A stretch of DNA of 64,000 nt, taken from the NCBI GenBank assembly GCA_035515075.1, contig DATJBZ010000009.1, forward strand, positions 62,001-126,000, in the 5' to 3' direction. How positions within the stretch are numbered: the first letter of the stretch is position 1; every line of letters starts with the position of its first letter. The notes below the pieces were generated by a model. That model saw only the letters and a program-made list of their open reading frames with translations, had not been told where the DNA came from and made no database searches. The stretch comes from Moheibacter sp035515075. GTDB taxonomy: Bacteria; Bacteroidota; Bacteroidia; Flavobacteriales; Weeksellaceae. Shown piece after piece: positions 43,235 through 52,254 of the stretch. Made by a program: the position numbers and the translations under genes.

Positions 43235-43252
43235 GTCCTAAAATTGTAGGAC
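43235..43252. promoter_or_regulatory. 18-bp inverted repeat upstream of tonB
   Basis: GTCCTA-AAATTG-TAGGAC: perfect 6-bp arms around a 6-bp spacer, 48 bp before the tonB ATG. Could be an operator; no factor is known. Confidence 0.35.
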
Positions 43253-43385
43253 AAGTAAAGTGTCATGATATTCGTCATGTTTCAAAACCTGTGCCTAAGC
43301 GGGTTTTGTTGAAAAAAAATGATAAGTCTTCATTTTGTTTAAAACTTAAGTTTCTAATAATTCGCAGCAATGCTGAGGGTTTTTA

Positions 43386-43393
43386 TATCTTAG
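43386..43393 (+). promoter_or_regulatory. Probable -7 element of dnaB
   Basis: TATCTTAG, one base from TAnnTTTG, 8 nt before the ATG at 43402. Confidence 0.45.
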
Positions 43394-43401
43394 CGGATTC
43401 T

Positions 43402-44976
43402 ATGGAAAATTTAAAAACAACAACAGATATAAGGCCTAAAGGGCAGAAAGTCATTGGTTTGGAGCGTGGTAAATTGCCGCCTCAAGCGATTGATTTAGAG
43501 GAAGCGGTTTTGGGTGCCATGATGATTGACAAGAAAGGCATTGATGAGGTGATTGATGTGTTGATGCCACAGGTTTTTTACAGAATTCAGCACCAAGTCA
43601 TTTTTACGGCCATTCGAAAATTGTTCAATGAAACCCAACCGATTGACTTATTGACTGTGTCCAATGAATTGCGCAATGAAGGCAAATTGGATTTGGTCGG
43701 CGGTGATTATTATTTGATTCAATTGACCCAGAAGGTGTCGTCTGCAGCGCACATCGAATACCATTCGCGGGTTTTGTTGGAAAAATACATTCTTCGTCAA
43801 TTGATTGAAATTTCGTCCAATATCATTGACAAAGCCTACGATGAAACCACCGATGTGTTTGAACTGTTGGACTTTTCTGAAAGCAAGTTGTTTGAAATCA
43901 CAGAAGGTGGGATCAAGAAAAGTTTTACGGATTCCAGAACTTTGGTGGCGGAAGCAATTGAGAAAATCAAGGCGATGTCAGAAAAAGAAGGGATGAGTGG
44001 TGTACCTTCAGGATTTACCCAACTGGACAAAATTACTTCAGGTTGGCAAGAATCGGATTTGATCATTTTGGCAGCGCGACCCGGGATGGGAAAAACGGCT
44101 TTCGTTTTGTCGATGGCCAGAAATATGGCAGTGGATGCCAATACGCCAGTGGCGGTTTTTTCGTTAGAGATGTCCAGTGTACAGTTGATCACAAGGATGA
44201 TTTCGAGCGAAACAGGCATTTCTTCTGAGAAATTAAGAAAAGCAACTTTGGAAAACCACGAATGGAAACAATTGTACAACAAAGTGAAAGCTTTGGAAGA
44301 CGCGCCTTTGTTCATCGATGATACACCCGCTTTGTCCATTTTTGATTTGCGTGCCAAAGCACGGCGATTGGTTTCTCAGCACAATGTGAAATTGATCGTG
44401 ATTGATTATTTGCAATTGATGACTTTGGGCGGAGGAAAATCTACTGGCAACAGGGAACAAGAGATTTCTACCATTTCACGAAACTTGAAATCCATTGCGA
44501 AAGAATTGAATATTCCAGTGATTGCGTTGTCGCAGTTGTCCCGTTCCGTAGAAACCCGTGGCGGAAACAAACGTCCGATGTTGTCTGACTTGCGTGAATC
44601 AGGCGCCATTGAACAAGATGCGGACATTGTGTCTTTTATTTATCGACCTGAATATTACAAATTGGAATTTTGGGATGATGAACAAGGAACGCCGAGTGCA
44701 GGACAAGCAGAGATCATCATTGCAAAACACCGAAATGGTGCGTTGGAAAATGTGCGTTTGCAGTTTATCAATAGCCAAGCGAAATTCATGGATTTAGAAA
44801 ATGAATTTGGTTCTTTTGGTGGAGAGTTTCAAAGTTCAATGAACAAAGACAGCGGTCAAAACGAAGATGCTGGTAGTGCTTTCAATTTACCTGTTGGCAA
44901 TCCAGCGGACTCATTTGGATCGTTCAATGACACAGAGCATCCCGATTTTGAGGACGACGATGACATGCCTTTTTAA
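43402..44976 (+). CDS. dnaB: Replicative DNA helicase
   Basis: 524 residues. The hexameric helicase that unwinds DNA at the replication fork. The N-terminal domain (about 20-125, PPQAIDLEEAVLGAMM) and the RecA-like motor are both complete: Walker A ARPGMGKT near 226-233, Walker B VIDYLQLM, and the DLRESGAIEQDADI motif. The ORF is open upstream to a GTG at 43204, but the ATG at 43402 gives the family N-terminus and sits just after a promoter element. The last 60 residues are a low-complexity acidic tail. Confidence 0.96.
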   Translation: MENLKTTTDIRPKGQKVIGLERGKLPPQAIDLEEAVLGAMMIDKKGIDEVIDVLMPQVFYRIQHQVIFTAIRKLFNETQPIDLLTVSNELRNEGKLDLVGGDYYLIQLTQKVSSAAHIEYHSRVLLEKYILRQLIEISSNIIDKAYDETTDVFELLDFSESKLFEITEGGIKKSFTDSRTLVAEAIEKIKAMSEKEGMSGVPSGFTQLDKITSGWQESDLIILAARPGMGKTAFVLSMARNMAVDANTPVAVFSLEMSSVQLITRMISSETGISSEKLRKATLENHEWKQLYNKVKALEDAPLFIDDTPALSIFDLRAKARRLVSQHNVKLIVIDYLQLMTLGGGKSTGNREQEISTISRNLKSIAKELNIPVIALSQLSRSVETRGGNKRPMLSDLRESGAIEQDADIVSFIYRPEYYKLEFWDDEQGTPSAGQAEIIIAKHRNGALENVRLQFINSQAKFMDLENEFGSFGGEFQSSMNKDSGQNEDAGSAFNLPVGNPADSFGSFNDTEHPDFEDDDDMPF

Positions 44977-45002
44977 AATATTAAATCATAGCCAAAATCA
45001 GT

Positions 45003-45031
45003 TTTGATTTGGCATGAAATGCCTAATTTTG
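45003..45031 (+). promoter_or_regulatory. Promoter of the proline dehydrogenase gene
   Basis: TTTG at 45003-45006, 17-nt spacer, TAATTTTG at 45024-45031. The ATG is 21 nt downstream. Confidence 0.65.
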
Positions 45032-45052
45032 TCGGATTAAATCATTCATTCC

Positions 45053-46228
45053 ATGTCACTATTTGATGATAGCCAAACCGCGTTTGAACCCAAGTCGGAT
45101 CAAGAGTTAAAGAAAGCGAAACAGTTGTTTCAATTGATGTCCCAACCGTTGTTGACCAAAATGGGCGCTGTGTTTTTTGAGTTGCCTTTTGCGACGGATT
45201 TGCCCTTTGTGAAAACGATGATTCGGCGAACGATTTACCAACACTTTGTAGGCGGAGAAACACCGACGCAATGTTTGAAAGTCGCCAAAGAATTGCACCG
45301 CTACGGCGTAAGCTCGATCATGGATTATTCCGTCGAAGGCCAAGAAGATGAAGCTTCTTTTGACCATGTGCGGGATGAAATTTTGTCTCTGATCCAAATT
45401 GCCAAAGAAAATCCTGAAGAAGTTCCTTTTGTGGTATTCAAACCGACAGGTTTTGGTCGAATTTCATTGTATGAAAAAGTAGGGCTAAAACAAACCATGA
45501 CTGCAGAAGAAGAGCAAGCTTGGCAAAACATTCGTGCGCGCATAGAAACGGTTTGTCAGGCAGCTTATGACCAAAAGGTATTGATCATGGCGGATGCAGA
45601 ACACAGTTGGATGCAAGATGCAGCGGATGATTTGATGGAGGAAATGATGCAACGCTTCAACCAAAAAGAATGCATTGTTTGGAGTACTTTGCAAATGTAC
45701 CGACACGATCGTTTGGCTTATTTGAAACAAATTCATCAGAAAGCGAGCGAAGCAGGTTATTTGTTGGGCTTTAAAATTGTGCGGGGTGCTTACATGGAAT
45801 TGGAGCGTGCGCGTGCCAAAGAAAAAGGCTACCAAGATCCGATCCAAGCAGACAAAGCTTCGACCGACCGGGATTACAACGCCGCTTTGGAGTTCATTTT
45901 GTCGCACCATGACCGCATTTCCATTTTTGCGGGAACACACAACGAAAAAAGCAGTGAATTGTTGATCCGTTTGATCGACCAACAATCGTTGAACAAAGCT
46001 TCCAAAGGTGTTTGGTTTGGTCAATTGTATGGCATGAGCGACAACATCAGTTTCAAATTGGGCAGTTTGGGATACAATACGTCGAAATATCTGCCGTATG
46101 GACCCATTAAAAAAGTGATGCCTTATCTGATTCGTCGTGCACAAGAAAACACATCTGTAGCTGGACAAACCAGTCGTGAGCTATTGTTGATCGATGACGA
46201 AATTCAACGAAGAAAAAAGATCCGTTGA
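45053..46228 (+). CDS. Proline dehydrogenase family enzyme
   Basis: 391 residues. Oxidises proline to pyrroline-5-carboxylate with FAD and passes electrons to the quinone pool. The beta/alpha barrel shows the family landmarks: MADAEHSW, the GFKIVRGAYMELER segment, GTHNEKSS, and the C-terminal YLPYGPIKKVMPYLIRRAQEN, where the Arg pair binds the proline carboxylate. It is a single-domain form without the P5C dehydrogenase part of PutA. No proline transporter gene is adjacent. Confidence 0.93.
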   Translation: MSLFDDSQTAFEPKSDQELKKAKQLFQLMSQPLLTKMGAVFFELPFATDLPFVKTMIRRTIYQHFVGGETPTQCLKVAKELHRYGVSSIMDYSVEGQEDEASFDHVRDEILSLIQIAKENPEEVPFVVFKPTGFGRISLYEKVGLKQTMTAEEEQAWQNIRARIETVCQAAYDQKVLIMADAEHSWMQDAADDLMEEMMQRFNQKECIVWSTLQMYRHDRLAYLKQIHQKASEAGYLLGFKIVRGAYMELERARAKEKGYQDPIQADKASTDRDYNAALEFILSHHDRISIFAGTHNEKSSELLIRLIDQQSLNKASKGVWFGQLYGMSDNISFKLGSLGYNTSKYLPYGPIKKVMPYLIRRAQENTSVAGQTSRELLLIDDEIQRRKKIR

Positions 46229-46319
46229 TTTGATGAGCAATTCATTGCGTTGTTTTTTGCTGCATGATTGCAAGGCAAGACACTGACAATTCTTAAATTT
46301 TGTATCTTGCTCATCGCTT

Positions 46320-48782
46320 ATGAAAGTTCAATTTTACTTTGCCGAAATCATTTTGCCATTGGCTTTGCCGGGAACTTTTACCTATCATTTCCCGAAAGAA
46401 GAATTGCCCCATGTACAAGTTGGCGTGCGTGTTTCTGTGCCATTTGGTTCCAATAAATTGTACACAGGCATTGTCCATTCCATTCATCAGACGCCTCCCG
46501 AATTGTTCAAAACGAAAAGCATCGATGCAGTTTTGGATGCAGCGCCGATGGTGACTGCACAGCAAATACAATTTTGGGAATGGATCGCGGATTATTACCT
46601 GTGCACTTTGGGTGAAGTCTATCGAAATGCTTTTCCAACGGCCTTGAAGTGGGAAAGTGAAACTTTTGTGAAATTCATGGGCAGCATTGATCAAATTGAT
46701 AGCGATCTCACTGAAGACGAACGGACAGTGGTCAATGCGTTGGATAAAAAAGGTTTGTTGTCGGTCAAAGAAATCAGTCAAATCATCGATCCGAAAATGG
46801 CGATTCGGGTGATTCAATCCTTGTGGGAAAAATCGATTTTGCATTTGGATGAAGTGTTGATTGAGAAATATACGCCCAAAATAGAGTGGTTCATTCGTTT
46901 ATTGCCCGATTTGAAAGTGGATGAAAGTCGTTTCAAAGCAGCCATCGAATCCTTAAAAAATGCGCCCAAGCAAAGAGAAATTTTACTGCAATTGATTGTA
47001 GAAGAAGCCCAATCGAAAAAGCCGATCAAGGTGTCGAATTTGATCAAAAAAATGGGCGGTTCTTACGCCTTGTATCGTTCGATGGCTGACAAAGGAATTG
47101 TCGAATTGTACGAACGCCAGGTATCGCGAATTGAGGAATTGTCGGTGGATACGGAAGATTCGAAAAGTTTGAATGAAGAACAAAATCGGGCTTTGCTTGC
47201 CATTGACCAAAGTTTTGAAAAAAAACAAACGGTGTTGTTGCATGGCGTAACTTCAAGCGGCAAAACGGAAATATACATCAAGCTAATTGAGCGGACCATC
47301 GAGGAAGACAAAACCGTGTTGTTTTTATTGCCAGAAATTTCGATTACAACACAGATGATCGAGCGCATCCGCAAACATTTTGGGGAATGGGTTGGCATTT
47401 ATCATTCGAAATTCAACCAAAACGAACGCGTAGAATTGTGGGAGAAAACCTTGAATGGTACGTACAAGATCATTTTGGGCGTTCGCTCCGCTTTGTTTTT
47501 GCCTTTTCAGCATTTGGGTTTGGTGATCGTGGATGAAGAGCATGAGTCAGCATACAAACAAAAGGAATTCAAACCTTATTTTCATGCCAGAGACATGGCG
47601 ATGGTTTTGGCAAAAATGAATGATGCGCCAGTGATTTTGGGTTCAGCAACGCCTTCTTTGGAAAGTTACCACAACGCTCAATTGGGCAAGTTTGCTTATG
47701 TGGCTTTGACCAAAAGATTTTCAACTGTTCCTTTGCCAAAGATCGAATTGATCGATTTGCGGATGGAAATGCGCAACAAGGAAATCGAAGGAGACATCAG
47801 CCACAAATTGAGCGATGCGATTCGAGCGACCATTGAATCTGGCAAACAAGTGTTGATTTTTCAAAATCGCCGGGGTTTTGCACCAATTTTGGAATGTTTG
47901 AGTTGTGGGCATTCGCCTTTTTGTCCCAATTGTGATGTGCCGTTGACTTACCATAAGTTCACGAACTTGTTGAAATGCCATTATTGTGGACACAATCAAT
48001 CCAAGCCGTTGAGATGTTACCATTGCCAAAGTGTGGAGTTGACCACCAAGGGAATTGGTACGCAGCAGATTGAACTGCAATTGGAAGCGATCTTTCCTCA
48101 ATTGAAAATTGCGCGGATGGATGTGGATGCGATGCGAAGAAAAAATGCGTACGAAAAAACTTTGGAAGCTTTTGAAGCCCAGGAGATTGATGTGTTAATT
48201 GGCACGCAGATGATTGCCAAAGGTTTGGATTTTTCCAATGTAGGTTTGGTCGGTGTCATTCGGGCAGATTCTTTGTTGAATTTTCCAGATTTCAGAGCGC
48301 ATGAAAAAGCCTTTCAATTGTTGACGCAAGTTGCAGGGAGGGCAGGGCGACGTTTCGAACAAGGAAAAGTGTTGATACAAACTTACAATCCTGACCATGA
48401 AGTCTTGCAAAATGTGACGCGCTATGATTATGAAAAAACGATGAAAGACATTTTATACGAACGAAAAGCCTTCATTTATCCACCCTACATTCGTTTGATC
48501 CAATTGACGTTTCGGCATGGACAAGCTGAAAGAGTTGAAAAAGTCGCCCAAGAATTGGTCAAAATGATGCGGCCGAAATTTGATGACAAATACTTGTTGG
48601 GGCCGGAAGAGCCGTCGATCGGGCGGATTCGAAATCTGTACATCCGCCATGTCTTGATCAAAATTCCAGAAGGCAGTTCGCCTCAAAAAGTAAAACAATA
48701 TTTGTTAAAATGCATAGAAAGCTTGCATACGGTCAGTGCATTTCGATCGGTTCGGATTGAAATTGATGTCGATCCATTGTAA
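46320..48782 (+). CDS. priA: Primosomal protein N' (replication restart helicase)
   Basis: 820 residues. Recognises stalled forks and reloads DnaB. An N-terminal DNA-binding domain (about 1-110) leads into the superfamily 2 motor with Walker A GVTSSGKTE and DEEHE box, then the zinc-binding region with eight Cys (CLSCGHSPFCPNC, CHYCGHN, CYHCQ) and the helicase C-terminal lobe with IGTQMIAKGLDF. Full family length. It faces PrmC with only 11 bp between stop codons and no hairpin. Confidence 0.96.
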   Translation: MKVQFYFAEIILPLALPGTFTYHFPKEELPHVQVGVRVSVPFGSNKLYTGIVHSIHQTPPELFKTKSIDAVLDAAPMVTAQQIQFWEWIADYYLCTLGEVYRNAFPTALKWESETFVKFMGSIDQIDSDLTEDERTVVNALDKKGLLSVKEISQIIDPKMAIRVIQSLWEKSILHLDEVLIEKYTPKIEWFIRLLPDLKVDESRFKAAIESLKNAPKQREILLQLIVEEAQSKKPIKVSNLIKKMGGSYALYRSMADKGIVELYERQVSRIEELSVDTEDSKSLNEEQNRALLAIDQSFEKKQTVLLHGVTSSGKTEIYIKLIERTIEEDKTVLFLLPEISITTQMIERIRKHFGEWVGIYHSKFNQNERVELWEKTLNGTYKIILGVRSALFLPFQHLGLVIVDEEHESAYKQKEFKPYFHARDMAMVLAKMNDAPVILGSATPSLESYHNAQLGKFAYVALTKRFSTVPLPKIELIDLRMEMRNKEIEGDISHKLSDAIRATIESGKQVLIFQNRRGFAPILECLSCGHSPFCPNCDVPLTYHKFTNLLKCHYCGHNQSKPLRCYHCQSVELTTKGIGTQQIELQLEAIFPQLKIARMDVDAMRRKNAYEKTLEAFEAQEIDVLIGTQMIAKGLDFSNVGLVGVIRADSLLNFPDFRAHEKAFQLLTQVAGRAGRRFEQGKVLIQTYNPDHEVLQNVTRYDYEKTMKDILYERKAFIYPPYIRLIQLTFRHGQAERVEKVAQELVKMMRPKFDDKYLLGPEEPSIGRIRNLYIRHVLIKIPEGSSPQKVKQYLLKCIESLHTVSAFRSVRIEIDVDPL

Positions 48783-48793
48783 GAAAAAAACGA

Positions 48794-49651
48794 TTATTTT
48801 TTTAGAAGTTCAGCAGAAATGATTCTGAAATTTCCTGAAATGTCTTTGATCAATGCTACTTTTTCAAAATTTTCCTCAAAGATTGCTTGAGTTTCTTGTG
48901 CCAAATGTTGGTTGATTTCAACAAAGATTTTTCCATTGGGATTCAAATGTTCTTGAGCAAACGCATTGATTTTTTGATAGAAAATCAACGGATTGTCGTC
49001 GGGTACAAACAATGCCATTTCTGGTTCAAAATTTTTGACTTGTGCCAACATTTCAGCAGATTCGCTTTGTGCGATATACGGTGGATTGCTCACGATGAAA
49101 TCGTATTTTCCTAAATTTTCAAAGGGATCTTTCAAGAAATCAAATGGTTGAAAGTCAATGTTGGTTTGGTGGTAATCTGCATTGATTTGTGCCAAGGCCA
49201 ATGCTTTTTCAGATACATCAATGGCAGTGATTTCGGCGTCGGGCCAATGTTTTTTCAAAACGACCGGAATGCAACCACTGCCGGTGCCGATGTCGAGAAT
49301 TGTCGCTTTCTTAGGATGAGAAGTTAACAAGATTTGTTCGATCAATTCTTCGGTTTCTGGTCTGGGAATCAACACGTTTTCATTGACAAAAAAACGCATG
49401 CCGTAAAATTCAGTTTCTCCCAAAATGTATTGGATCGGTTTTTTCTCTCGCAACAACATCAGCTTGAAAAGGAATTGATTTTTTTTGTCCTCAAATTCAT
49501 GCCACTCTTCTTCCAAAGCCAATTTCAAGGTGCTGCTCGGTTTGTCAATGATTTTTTCAGCAATCCAAAAAAATAAATGGTCAATTTCAGCAGGCGAATA
49601 CAAATGACTCAGTCCTTGGTGGTATTGGTTTTTGAGTGCAGACAATTTCAT
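48794..49651 (-). CDS. prmC: Peptide chain release factor N5-glutamine methyltransferase
   Basis: 285 residues. Methylates the Gln of the GGQ motif of release factors RF1 and RF2. The N-terminal helical domain (about 1-95, IQYILGETEFYG) precedes the SAM-binding DIGTGSGC (120-127) and the catalytic NPPY motif at 189-192 (SNPPYI). Its start overlaps the small membrane protein gene by 4 bp, so it is translated from the same transcript. Confidence 0.94.
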   Translation of the reverse strand: MKLSALKNQYHQGLSHLYSPAEIDHLFFWIAEKIIDKPSSTLKLALEEEWHEFEDKKNQFLFKLMLLREKKPIQYILGETEFYGMRFFVNENVLIPRPETEELIEQILLTSHPKKATILDIGTGSGCIPVVLKKHWPDAEITAIDVSEKALALAQINADYHQTNIDFQPFDFLKDPFENLGKYDFIVSNPPYIAQSESAEMLAQVKNFEPEMALFVPDDNPLIFYQKINAFAQEHLNPNGKIFVEINQHLAQETQAIFEENFEKVALIKDISGNFRIISAELLKK

Positions 49652-49845
49652 TTTCTGTAGGCTTTGATCAATTGGATCAACTTTCTCAAATTGATGTAAG
49701 TGAATAGGATGAAGAAGCCGAAGACGAAATATTCGAAGTAGCCGTTATCGCCACCTGCCAAAATGGTGTAACGCATGTAGACCACGAAAATACTCGCCAG
49801 AACGATGAGGATATACAAGACAATCCAAAGCAATTTTTTGTTCAT
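49648..49845 (-). CDS. Small two-helix membrane protein, unknown
   Basis: 65 residues, two hydrophobic segments (about 5-25 and 37-53) and a short basic C-terminus. It overlaps prmC by 4 bp and starts 9 nt after the outer-membrane protein gene, which supports it as real. No family recognised. Confidence 0.72.
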   Translation of the reverse strand: MNKKLLWIVLYILIVLASIFVVYMRYTILAGGDNGYFEYFVFGFFILFTYINLRKLIQLIKAYRK

Positions 49846-49854
49846 TTTTTTTAA

Positions 49855-50388
49855 TTATAAAGCGATGCTGACACCGATGATAGGGCGCAAACCGCTGGAG
49901 AAAATACTGGAAGAATTGTTTTCGTACAATACGTTGTACATCACACCAGTGAAAAACTGTATTGGACCGGTCGTTCGGTAACCACCACCCAACCATAGTG
50001 CACTGTCATCAAAATTGTGTGAGCTGTTGCCGTAAACAGATGATTTGTGTTTTTGGTTGCCCGTATAGTATTCGTAATGTGCTCTTAAAAAAAGTTGTTG
50101 GATCGGATAAACATTGACGTAAGGGCCGATATTGAATAAGTTTTGTTGGTAATTGCCCCATTTGGCATACTGGTAACCCGTGGTGATGCCCGTTTCAATC
50201 TGAGGTGAAATGGCATAGCCAACAAAAGGCGAGATATTGAAATCCATGCGGTCATTGCTACCAAAAGAAAGTCCAATGCCACCCCCCATTCTCCAATTGC
50301 TCGGTGTATGGTTTGTGCTGTTCATTTGGATTTGCGCCAAAGAAAAGTATCCCAAGAAAATCAGTGTGATGAGAAAGTATTTTTTCAT
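49855..50388 (-). CDS. Small outer-membrane beta-barrel protein
   Basis: 177 residues. Signal peptide 1-18 (ending SLAQ), then a run of amphipathic strands (GGGIGLSFGSNDRMDFNISPF, GITTGYQYAKWG and FLRAHYEYYTG lie among them) and a closing strand ending IGVSIAL, consistent with an eight-stranded barrel like OmpX/OmpW-type proteins. Function unknown. It heads a transcript with the small membrane gene and prmC, and its ATG is 4 nt after a -7-like element. Confidence 0.8.
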   Translation of the reverse strand: MKKYFLITLIFLGYFSLAQIQMNSTNHTPSNWRMGGGIGLSFGSNDRMDFNISPFVGYAISPQIETGITTGYQYAKWGNYQQNLFNIGPYVNVYPIQQLFLRAHYEYYTGNQKHKSSVYGNSSHNFDDSALWLGGGYRTTGPIQFFTGVMYNVLYENNSSSIFSSGLRPIIGVSIAL

Positions 50389-50392
50389 GGTG

Positions 50393-50400
50393 TAAAAATA
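50393..50400 (-). promoter_or_regulatory. -7-like element 4 nt before the outer-membrane barrel gene
   Basis: TATTTTTA on the minus strand (last base differs from TAnnTTTG), then CACC and the ATG. Confidence 0.4.
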
Positions 50401-50444
50401 TCAAATCTTCGGCAAAACAGCACCATGATTTATGACGCCTCAAC

Positions 50445-50774
50445 TCAACCGCCGACTCTTTTGACTTTGAAACCTTGTTTTTGCAAATATTCCATGATTT
50501 TGTCTCGGTAATCTCCTTGGATGATGATTTTTTCGTCCTTGTAAGAACCGCCTACACTCAATAGTTTTTTCAATTCTTGGGTCAAAATTTTGAAATCTTT
50601 GTCCGCACCGGTGTAACCTTCCAAAATGGTTTGAGGTTTTCCTTTGCGTTTTTCGTATTTGCAAAGAATGGGTTCGTCCTGTATCCAGAGTCCAGTTTCA
50701 TGATTGGAAGTGTCCTCTTGTTCAGAAAGGACATGATCAGGAAATAAGTTCTTCAATTGGTCTTGTAAATCCAT
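50445..50774 (-). CDS. SUI1/YciH-type translation initiation factor
   Basis: 109 residues with the SUI1/eIF1 fold in the C-terminal 80 residues: KGKPQTILEGY, the KILTQELKKLLSVGGSYKD helix and IIIQGDYRDKIMEYLQKQGF. In Escherichia, YciH-type proteins influence initiation fidelity in stress. It is monocistronic, and its ATG lies 4 nt after a perfect -7 element, predicting that this initiation factor is itself made from a leaderless mRNA. Confidence 0.9.
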   Translation of the reverse strand: MDLQDQLKNLFPDHVLSEQEDTSNHETGLWIQDEPILCKYEKRKGKPQTILEGYTGADKDFKILTQELKKLLSVGGSYKDEKIIIQGDYRDKIMEYLQKQGFKVKRVGG

Positions 50775-50778
50775 GGAG

Positions 50779-50786
50779 CAAAATTA
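50779..50786 (-). promoter_or_regulatory. -7 element of the SUI1 gene, 4 nt before the ATG
   Basis: TAATTTTG on the minus strand, perfect match, then CTCC and the ATG. Confidence 0.6.
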
Positions 50787-50844
50787 AATGGTTTTGGGCA
50801 ATATATAAAATTCATCCAAAAGAAAATAAATGCGCTGAAAATTG

Positions 50845-50852
50845 TAATTTAG
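50845..50852 (+). promoter_or_regulatory. Probable -7 element of the FKBP gene
   Basis: TAATTTAG, one base from consensus, 14 nt before the ATG. Confidence 0.4.
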
Positions 50853-50866
50853 CCAAAAAAATAAAG

Positions 50867-51301
50867 ATGGGTGTAGCAGATATCTTATTCAAAAAAAGAA
50901 GAGAATTGGCAGAGAAGAATTTGAAAGAAGGCCAAGACTTCTTGGCAGAAAATGCAAAGAAGGAAGGTGTAATCGCGTTGGAAAGCGGATTGCAATATAA
51001 AATTCTTACGGAAGGAACGGGAGAAAAGCCACAAGTCTCGAGCACCGTCAAGTGCCATTACCATGGAACAACGATCAGTGGCGCTGTTTTTGACAGTTCA
51101 GTTAACCGTGGCGTGCCAGCGAGTTTCCCTTTGAATCGTGTGATTACAGGATGGACAGAAGGTTTGCAGTTAATGCCTGTAGGCAGCAAGTTTGTGTTTT
51201 ACATTCCGCCGCATTTGGCCTATGGTGAAGAGCAAATTAGCAAAGAGATTGGCCCCAACAGCACTTTGATTTTTGAAGTAGAATTGTTGGGAATCCAATA
51301 A
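50867..51301 (+). CDS. FKBP-type peptidyl-prolyl cis-trans isomerase
   Basis: 144 residues. A short helical N-terminus (about 1-35, the dimerising part in FklB-like forms) precedes one FKBP domain: SGLQYKIL, VKCHYHGT, the F-D-S motif in GAVFDSS, the VITGWTEGLQLMPVG helix and IPPHLAYGE. No signal peptide, so it is a cytoplasmic folding helper. Followed after 24 nt by the Pmp3-like gene in the same direction. Confidence 0.94.
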   Translation: MGVADILFKKRRELAEKNLKEGQDFLAENAKKEGVIALESGLQYKILTEGTGEKPQVSSTVKCHYHGTTISGAVFDSSVNRGVPASFPLNRVITGWTEGLQLMPVGSKFVFYIPPHLAYGEEQISKEIGPNSTLIFEVELLGIQ

Positions 51302-51325
51302 GTTTACACTTTTTAAAGACAATCA

Positions 51326-51487
51326 ATGAGTTTAGGAAGAGTGATTTTGTCCGTCTTATTTCCGCCCTTGGCGGTGTTGGACAAAGGATGTGGTTCGGTG
51401 TTGATCGTGGCTTTGTTGACCATTTTGGGCTGGGTGCCTGGTGTCATTGCCGCTTTGATTATTTTAAACAATCCCAAGTACAAATAA
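51326..51487 (+). CDS. YqaE/Pmp3-family membrane peptide
   Basis: 53 residues, two hydrophobic helices (SVLFPPLAVL and LIVALLTILGWVPGVIAALII) in the family arrangement, with the PPLAV and GWVPGVIAALI core and a C-terminal NNPKYK. Pmp3-type peptides tune plasma-membrane potential in salt or cold stress. It is short but fully family-like and in line with its neighbours, so I take it as real. Confidence 0.87.
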   Translation: MSLGRVILSVLFPPLAVLDKGCGSVLIVALLTILGWVPGVIAALIILNNPKYK

Positions 51488-51509
51488 CTGATTCAAAGAA
51501 ATTACCACC

Positions 51510-52241
51510 ATGTTAAAAGTCATGCAAAACAAGCAAGTTCAATTCAAAGATTGGGGCATTGCCCAAGATTATGAAGAAATTTGGGCCGAACAGGAAAAGC
51601 TGTTGGCTGACAACTTGGCCATCAAATCGGCCAATCGTGCCAAAGAAAAAGCAGGGGATCCTAAATTGGAAATGACCCACAATCATTTGTTTTTTGTAGA
51701 ACATCCGCATGTTTATACTTTGGGCAGGAGCGGTCATTTGGAAAATTTGTTGGCGAGTCAAGCGTTTTTGGACCAAATTGAAGCGACTTTTGTCAAAACC
51801 AATCGGGGAGGAGACATTACTTACCATGGCCCTGAGCAATTGGTGGGCTATCCGGTGTTGGATTTGGAAAACTTTAAATCGGACATCCATTGGTACATGC
51901 GCAATTTGGAAGAAATCATCATCCGTACTTTGGCGGATTTTGGCTTGGCGTCAGAACGGTCAAAAGGCGAAACGGGTGTTTGGTTAGACGTCGGTAAAAG
52001 TTCTGCGCGAAAGATTTGTGCGATGGGCGTGAAAGCTTCTCGGTGGGTGACGATTCATGGTTTTGCGTTGAATGTCAATCCGGACATGCGGTACTTTGAT
52101 TACATCGTTCCTTGCGGGATTCAGGACAAAGCAGTGACTTCAATGGAAATAGAGCTGGGCGAAAAAGTGTCCATGGATCGGGTGAAAAAATCGGTTTTGA
52201 AACATTTTGAAGCTGTTTTCGAAGCTGAAATGATTTTTTAA
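51510..52241 (+). CDS. lipB: Lipoyl(octanoyl) transferase
   Basis: 243 residues. Moves octanoate from acyl carrier protein to lipoyl domains, the first step of lipoate assembly. RGGDITYHGPEQLVGYP, GETGVWLD, RKICAMGVK-x-SRWVTIHGFALN and the nucleophile Cys202 in PCGIQDKAVTS are all present. ATG at 51510 is used; the Met at residue 5 is an alternative. No lipA gene is adjacent. Its stop is 13 nt from the convergent response-regulator stop. Confidence 0.94.
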   Translation: MLKVMQNKQVQFKDWGIAQDYEEIWAEQEKLLADNLAIKSANRAKEKAGDPKLEMTHNHLFFVEHPHVYTLGRSGHLENLLASQAFLDQIEATFVKTNRGGDITYHGPEQLVGYPVLDLENFKSDIHWYMRNLEEIIIRTLADFGLASERSKGETGVWLDVGKSSARKICAMGVKASRWVTIHGFALNVNPDMRYFDYIVPCGIQDKAVTSMEIELGEKVSMDRVKKSVLKHFEAVFEAEMIF

Positions 52242-52254
52242 TAAGCAATCTTCT

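Noticed and set aside
43204..43401. 66-codon N-terminal extension of DnaB from a GTG
   Set aside because: Not family-like, lies upstream of the -7 element, and the ATG at 43402 gives the normal DnaB start.
44989..45014. GCCAAAATCA/TGATTTGGC hairpin after dnaB as a terminator
   Set aside because: Arms have a bulge, there is no T run, and it overlaps the promoter of the next gene.
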